Source: Pseudomonadales bacterium (GTDB lineage: Bacteria > Pseudomonadota > Gammaproteobacteria > Pseudomonadales > UBA3067). From it: a DNA stretch of 10,276 nt. The stretch lies in assembly GCA_016763235.1 (NCBI GenBank), contig JAESUE010000047.1:1-10276 (forward strand), read 5' to 3'. Under the pieces are notes generated by a model that did no database searches, was not told the origin of the DNA, and saw nothing but the letters and a program-made list of their open reading frames with translations. The stretch's first letter is position 1. Each line of letters starts with the position of its first letter. Both the position numbers and the translations under genes were made by a program. This document shows positions 7,101 through 10,276 of the stretch, in pieces.

Positions 7101-7835
7101 GAGGTCGTAGCTGAAAATGATGACGCAATTTGTATTTCCAAAGCTGTGGCGGATGAGTTAAAGGAGTGGGTCGATGCACATAGTCAGAAAAGGCTTACCC
7201 CATTCAAGGCTTCTTGGTTTCATTTGGGAACGGATATTGATTACCAAGCCACTTCTTACGATTTACCCCGAGAAATTAGCTCAGCCATGGTGGCATATGG
7301 CAGTCGGCCCACCTTTCTTATGGTTGGCACCCTTGAGCCGCGAAAAGGCCATACGCAAACTCTTATTGCGTTTGAACAGCTCTGGGCAGATGGCATCGAT
7401 GCAAATCTAACCTTCGTCGGCAAAAAAGGGTGGGAAATAGAAGCACTGATTCAAAAGCTCCACCAGCATCCAGAAATAAACAAGCGCTTATTTTGGCTAG
7501 ATGGAGCAGACGATAAACTCCTGGACGAAATTTACAATTCGTCTACCTGCCTTATTGCAGCCAGCGAGGGTGAGGGCTTCGGGCTTCCTCTTATAGAGGC
7601 GGCTCAGCACAAGCTCCCAATCATTGCACGAGATATCCCTGTCTTCAAGGAAATAGCCGGAGAACATGCCTTCTACTTTAAAGGGCTATCTCCGAATACA
7701 TTATCATTAGGAATTAGGACTTGGCTGAATCTCTACAGCTTAGGACAACACCCTCTGTCAGGCGCAATTCCATGGCTTACGTGGGCCGAGAGCGCAGATA
7801 AATTAAGCGATATAATTCTTAAAACTAATGTGTAA
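4125..7835 (+). CDS. Tri-modular glycosyltransferase (three GT4-like GT-B domains)
   Basis: A 1236-aa predicted cytoplasmic protein with three glycosyltransferase modules in one unbroken frame. Module 1 (about 1-410) opens MRILIDLQGAQ, has RGIGRYALSI (17-26), the donor-site region YTGGIDHRKNIEGL (228-241) and EX7E as EGFGLPALE (314-322). Module 2 (about 418-812) opens PKLAYVSPLPPVRSGISDYS (419-438), then FGLLGRTKLNHRLLEAW (634-650) and SRGETSAAVLD (719-729), where the usual EX7E is replaced by E722 followed by Asp729. Module 3 (about 856-1236) opens LLVDVSELIQRDSKSGIQRV (858-877), with VGTLEPRKGHTQTL (1067-1080) and EX7E as EGFGLPLIE (1150-1158). Multi-domain GT4 proteins such as WbdA of E. 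coli O9a polymerise O-antigen by making successive linkages; by analogy this one probably adds two or three sugars of the repeat unit. No membrane helix or signal peptide is seen. Retaining chemistry is expected from the family. Sugars and linkages cannot be predicted. Confidence 0.9.
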   Translation: MRILIDLQGAQGVNKHRGIGRYALSITHAIVRNCKKHEVLIALNGSFPETIDSIRASFAGILPRENIRVWYTAGPTQHQHTNNNYCRKSAELVREAFLASLKPDIVLLTSMFEGLNDNAVTSIGKLSNNIRVATILYDLIPFIYRTPYLENKTVESWYENKLDHLRRSNLFLSISESAREEGIHYLGLPEDIVVNISTGADPQFQPVIITNEKEIRGRYNLKRPYVMYTGGIDHRKNIEGLIRAYSKLPITLRSQHQLAIICSIQESEKKRLLNLAKQHQLTQEEIVLTGFVPEDDLLALYRLCKLFVFPSWHEGFGLPALEAMSCGKAVIGANTSSIPEVIGRQDALFDPKCDESITKRLAQVLTNNEFRIELEQHGLEQAKKFSWDRTAKKAIIALEKLHGELQKKYSEKVFPIRRPKLAYVSPLPPVRSGISDYSAELLPQLSRHYDIDVIITQNAVSDPWINANCIIRDITWFKNHADHYERVLYHFGNSHFHQHMFNLLDQIPGVVVLHDFFLSSVIAHMDFCGLTLNGWTNELYLAHGYKALQERYHAQDFSETIWKYPANLSVLRGAKGIIVHSEGTRKMAASWYESSQFDHWAVIPLLRTPPAVNDSAAARQALGLHSSDFVICSFGLLGRTKLNHRLLEAWLASELAKDRKCILVFVGENEEGEYGEELLEAIQRSGLSKQIRITGWTDTDSFRHYLASADIGVQLRTLSRGETSAAVLDCMNYAIPTILNANGSLADIPDDVVLKLPDSFSNTQLVEAIESLRRDACHRAQLGNNARKTILNNHSPHGCADQYSTAIERFYSDAENNLHSLAHAIAKVEASPTKPKALLPLAKAIAQSIPPNIVRQQLLVDVSELIQRDSKSGIQRVVRNILQRWLNHPPEGFQVEPVYATEKHGYRYARRFTLEFLNCPTDILSDEPIEYRPGDIFIGLDLQPSIVVTQRGFYQQLRRHGVQVRFVVYDLLCISMPQSFVKGAGESYQRWLEVVAENDDAICISKAVADELKEWVDAHSQKRLTPFKASWFHLGTDIDYQATSYDLPREISSAMVAYGSRPTFLMVGTLEPRKGHTQTLIAFEQLWADGIDANLTFVGKKGWEIEALIQKLHQHPEINKRLFWLDGADDKLLDEIYNSSTCLIAASEGEGFGLPLIEAAQHKLPIIARDIPVFKEIAGEHAFYFKGLSPNTLSLGIRTWLNLYSLGQHPLSGAIPWLTWAESADKLSDIILKTNV

Positions 7836-7836
7836 A

Positions 7837-7840
7837 GGGA
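7837..7840 (+). promoter_or_regulatory. Ribosome binding site supporting the GTG start at 7846
   Basis: AAAGGGA (7834-7840) carries a GGGA core 5 nt before GTG 7846. The in-frame ATG at 7828, inside the end of the preceding gene, has only AT-rich sequence upstream and no Shine-Dalgarno, so GTG 7846 is the better start. Confidence 0.55.
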
Positions 7841-7845
7841 AAACT

Positions 7846-9990
7846 GTGTCACACGTTAAAATTAAAGCCCCTAGCTGGAACACCATCCCCTCGTATTTTC
7901 TTCTTACAATAGCAGGGTTAATGGTATTCAGTATAAATATCTTAGTGCAGGGGCCAATGATACAAGCCGATGAAGGGAGCTACTTAGCCAATGCGGCGGC
8001 TCTTGCTGGATACCCAAACGACCTTGCTAGCAGCTACCATTCAGGTTATTCAATGCTTATTGCACCTGCATTTTGGATTGCTAATACCCCCCAAGAAATC
8101 TGGATAGTGGTAAAGGCGATCAATGCGTTACTTTTTGTCATTATCGTAAATAACTTATGGCTGATTGCAAAGTATCTAAATCCGAATACCTCGCCGGAAA
8201 ATAGAGTTACCTCTGTTGCCCTGGTTTCACTCTACCCAATGTGGGTCATAATGGCTGGGTATTCTTTTGCTCAGATTGCATTTGTCCCAGTTTTTTTACT
8301 TATGTTTATCATGTACTTGCGATCAACTCGAGAGAAAAAGGGGGCCAGATCTTGGCTAATCCTCGGGGTAACTTCAGGCTTTCTATACTGGATTCACCCA
8401 ATAGCGGTAGCACCATTGATAGCATTAAGCATCGGTACGGCCTATATATCATGGCAACGCAATAGTTATATGCCTTTTCTCGCACAGGTGCTGGCTACTA
8501 TCGCCATGGTTTTAATCTACCGAAATGGCATCACCCCTTGGTTGCACTCGCAGATGAGTATAAGCGGAAACCCCGCCAACCTTCATTACCCTGACCCTAC
8601 ACGACTGCTAACACCTTTAACCTCTATAAGCGGTATCAAGGAAATTATTTCTCGCATAGCTGGGCAATTATTCTACCTCAGTGTCGGTACAGTCGGACTA
8701 ATCTGGCTCGGCTTGTTCACAATTACGGAAAAGGCACTACAAAAATCAGACGCTATAGACAAAGACACGAATATTGAAAATCGCTCAACCGCAATATTTA
8801 TATGGCTTTCTTTTTTGACCGCTATCGTGATACCCGCACTCATGTTTTCATCAAATCCTGAAGCTCAGAGACTTGACCATTGGATGTATGGCCGCTACGT
8901 CGAAGGGGTCATTGCACCTATTCTTTTAGTTGGTGTATTGTCGCCATCACTTCGAAAAATGCTTTGGGCAATTCCTATAGCCTCATTATGTGCAATATTA
9001 ATGGCGTATGGAATGAAAGACGTCCTCCATACTGCATATTTCAATATATCTGCATTCTGGCAAAGTTTCGTGTTAAAAGAGCATGGAGTATGGATTTGGT
9101 TACTAGCAGGTTGTGCACTGATAATTCTTACCGTTGCAGTTCCTCGGAAAGTCAGTATATTACTCATTGCTACTATTTTTTCCTACTCCTCCTACCTGCA
9201 AATAAAATGGCATAATAAAGATTCGGAAAATGCTTCAAATAGGTGGAATGCCGCACTACAAGTTCGAGATCAGTTTACACCAGGTAGTTGCGTTGGCTTT
9301 GATCATTCTGGCATCGATACCTACGTAAAACACACGTTCTGGTTTGATTTCGGATTTATTTTGTACGATTACGAACTAAAAAATCTAAGTTTTGATCAAT
9401 GGCTTAAATCTTGTAACGGCCCATTATTTACATACACCCGCAGTTTCAATGACAAAAAGACTGAAGTTTATCCCATCGCTATGAGTTCCAACGGCGGCCC
9501 TATCGCATGGATGAAAGGAAACCCTCCAGAAGCATCAGCATACCCAATGGTCGTTTCTGAACGTTCCGTTGCTTTACTTCGCGCTCTTGGTTCAGGCTGG
9601 CATGATTTGGAAAAAGCCCATATATGGTCAAGTAAACAAGCTCAGCTAAAATTACCTATCCCCGAAATCTGTGATTCCAGAGCTTGCGCATTGATGTTAT
9701 ACGTGAGTGTCTACGGTGCTAGCAAAGAGCGACCTGTAGATGTTAATTTGGAGTTAGGTGTTGAAGGTGACACTCAATTAAAATTGCTTAGCTATCGTAA
9801 TTCATCTATTCAGAAAATTTCGATCCAACTACCAAATAACCAACCTATTCTAAGCCTATCCATCCATATACCTAACGCAATCTCACCAAAAAACTTACGT
9901 GGCGTTAGCGATAAACGGGTTCTTGGGGTGGCGCTACATTCAATTGAACTAGTTACTTCGACACCACTATCTAGTACGAACAAGGAATAA
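7846..9990 (+). CDS. GT-C-like polytopic membrane glycosyltransferase with C-terminal soluble domain
   Basis: 714 aa from GTG 7846 (720 aa if ATG 7828 is used). The first ~450 residues hold roughly 12-14 hydrophobic segments, for example near 16-35, 87-107, 121-139, 141-158, 186-202, 209-226, 273-293, 316-334, 371-388, 415-432 and 436-452. After the first helix comes IQADEGSYLANAAALAG (39-55). An acidic pair at this place in the first outer loop is characteristic of GT-C enzymes (PMT/ArnT-like), which use polyprenyl-phosphate sugars on the periplasmic side. The remaining ~260 residues are soluble, probably periplasmic. Its last part, from about 580, has LGSGWHDLEKAHIWSSKQAQ (581-600) followed by beta-rich sequence, reminiscent of the DUF7024-type domain at the end of other glycan-modifying membrane proteins. 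It follows the tri-modular glycosyltransferase by 10 nt and abuts the next gene. It probably adds a side sugar to the polymer outside the membrane. A Wzy-like polymerase is less likely given the loop motif and soluble tail. The substrate is unknown. Confidence 0.7.
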   Translation: MSHVKIKAPSWNTIPSYFLLTIAGLMVFSINILVQGPMIQADEGSYLANAAALAGYPNDLASSYHSGYSMLIAPAFWIANTPQEIWIVVKAINALLFVIIVNNLWLIAKYLNPNTSPENRVTSVALVSLYPMWVIMAGYSFAQIAFVPVFLLMFIMYLRSTREKKGARSWLILGVTSGFLYWIHPIAVAPLIALSIGTAYISWQRNSYMPFLAQVLATIAMVLIYRNGITPWLHSQMSISGNPANLHYPDPTRLLTPLTSISGIKEIISRIAGQLFYLSVGTVGLIWLGLFTITEKALQKSDAIDKDTNIENRSTAIFIWLSFLTAIVIPALMFSSNPEAQRLDHWMYGRYVEGVIAPILLVGVLSPSLRKMLWAIPIASLCAILMAYGMKDVLHTAYFNISAFWQSFVLKEHGVWIWLLAGCALIILTVAVPRKVSILLIATIFSYSSYLQIKWHNKDSENASNRWNAALQVRDQFTPGSCVGFDHSGIDTYVKHTFWFDFGFILYDYELKNLSFDQWLKSCNGPLFTYTRSFNDKKTEVYPIAMSSNGGPIAWMKGNPPEASAYPMVVSERSVALLRALGSGWHDLEKAHIWSSKQAQLKLPIPEICDSRACALMLYVSVYGASKERPVDVNLELGVEGDTQLKLLSYRNSSIQKISIQLPNNQPILSLSIHIPNAISPKNLRGVSDKRVLGVALHSIELVTSTPLSSTNKE
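9982..9986 (+). promoter_or_regulatory. Ribosome binding site for the terminal GT2 gene
   Basis: AAGGA lies 4 nt before ATG 9991, embedded in the last codons of the preceding gene. This supports the ATG directly abutting the upstream TAA. Confidence 0.55.
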
Positions 9991-10276
9991 ATGAAATTAA
10001 TTATACAAATCCCATGCTACAACGAAGCAGGAACGTTAGCTATCGCACTTTCCTCACTACCTCGAGAAGTGCCCGGTTTTACCAAAGTAGAATGGTTAAT
10101 TATCAACGACGGCTGTACAGATGACACTGTTAAGGTCGCCAAAGAATGTGGCGTTGATCATATTGTCAACTTTAAGCACAACCAGGGTTTAGCAAAGGGA
10201 TTTATGGCTGGCCTTGAGGAATGTTTAAAGCAGGGGGCTGACGTTATAGTTAATACCGATGCTGACAATCAGTACG
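9991..10276 (+). CDS. Glycosyltransferase family 2, N-terminal part (DPM1/GtrB-like), runs off right edge
   Basis: The first 95 codons are present. The protein begins MKLIIQIPCYNEAGTLAIAL, the standard opening strand of GT-A fold family-2 enzymes. It continues with IINDGCTDDT (37-46), whose Asp binds the nucleotide, then NQGLAKGFMAGLEECL (64-79) and NTDADNQY (88-95), which holds the DXD-like metal and donor site. The pattern resembles polyprenyl-phosphate sugar transferases of the dolichol-phosphate-mannose-synthase/GtrB kind, which make the membrane-bound donors used by GT-C enzymes. That fits its place immediately after the GT-C-like gene (0-nt gap). The C-terminal part, which would show whether membrane helices follow, is outside the window. 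Membership in GT2 is confident; the lipid-phosphate acceptor is an inference. Confidence 0.9.
   Translation, partial: MKLIIQIPCYNEAGTLAIALSSLPREVPGFTKVEWLIINDGCTDDTVKVAKECGVDHIVNFKHNQGLAKGFMAGLEECLKQGADVIVNTDADNQY

Noticed and set aside
8895..9215. Overlapping open frames on both strands (111 and 90 codons) inside the GT-C gene
   Set aside because: They fall within the long hydrophobic coding frame that continues uninterrupted on both sides. Neither has a plausible start context or product.

Overview
The window is part of a Gram-negative surface-polysaccharide (O-antigen or capsule type) biosynthesis and export locus. The chromosome looks gammaproteobacterial, possibly marine. The evidence is the Wzm/Wzt-type ABC export pair, moderate-to-low GC, tightly overlapping genes, and an intergenic palindromic repeat of a style I associate with marine gammaproteobacteria. 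The exact genus cannot be read from the sequence.

Layout. Positions 1-541 hold the N-terminal 180 codons of a family-4 glycosyltransferase on the minus strand, starting at GTG and running off the left edge. Positions 542-920 are a divergent intergenic region. It contains a 123-bp imperfect inverted-repeat element flanked by a 6-bp direct repeat (AATAAC), which looks like a small non-autonomous mobile element (MITE-like). From about 930 to the right edge there is one plus-strand operon-like run: ABC-2 permease (wzm), ABC ATPase with a C-terminal extension (wzt), FkbM-type methyltransferase with a coiled-coil and helical tail, a 1236-aa protein with three glycosyltransferase modules, a large GT-C-like membrane protein with a C-terminal soluble domain, and the first 95 codons of a family-2 glycosyltransferase. 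Junctions are 4-nt overlap, 4-nt overlap, 1-nt overlap, 10-nt gap and 0-nt gap, so translational coupling is likely.

How the genes may work together (inference). The soluble glycosyltransferases build a polymer on undecaprenyl diphosphate at the cytoplasmic face. The methyltransferase may modify the chain, possibly capping its non-reducing end. Wzt, through its C-terminal domain, would recognise the finished chain, and Wzm/Wzt would export it. The last two genes fit a periplasmic decoration branch: a GT2 enzyme charging a polyprenyl-phosphate sugar and a GT-C enzyme using that donor outside the cytoplasmic membrane.

The most notable points are the MITE-like element with its apparent target-site duplication, the abrupt GC fall inside wzt at the ATPase/C-terminal-domain boundary, the tri-modular glycosyltransferase with a divergent middle module, the possible WbdD-like role of the methyltransferase, and the paired GT-C and GT2 genes. 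No RNA gene, CRISPR array, IS transposase or convincing terminator was seen.
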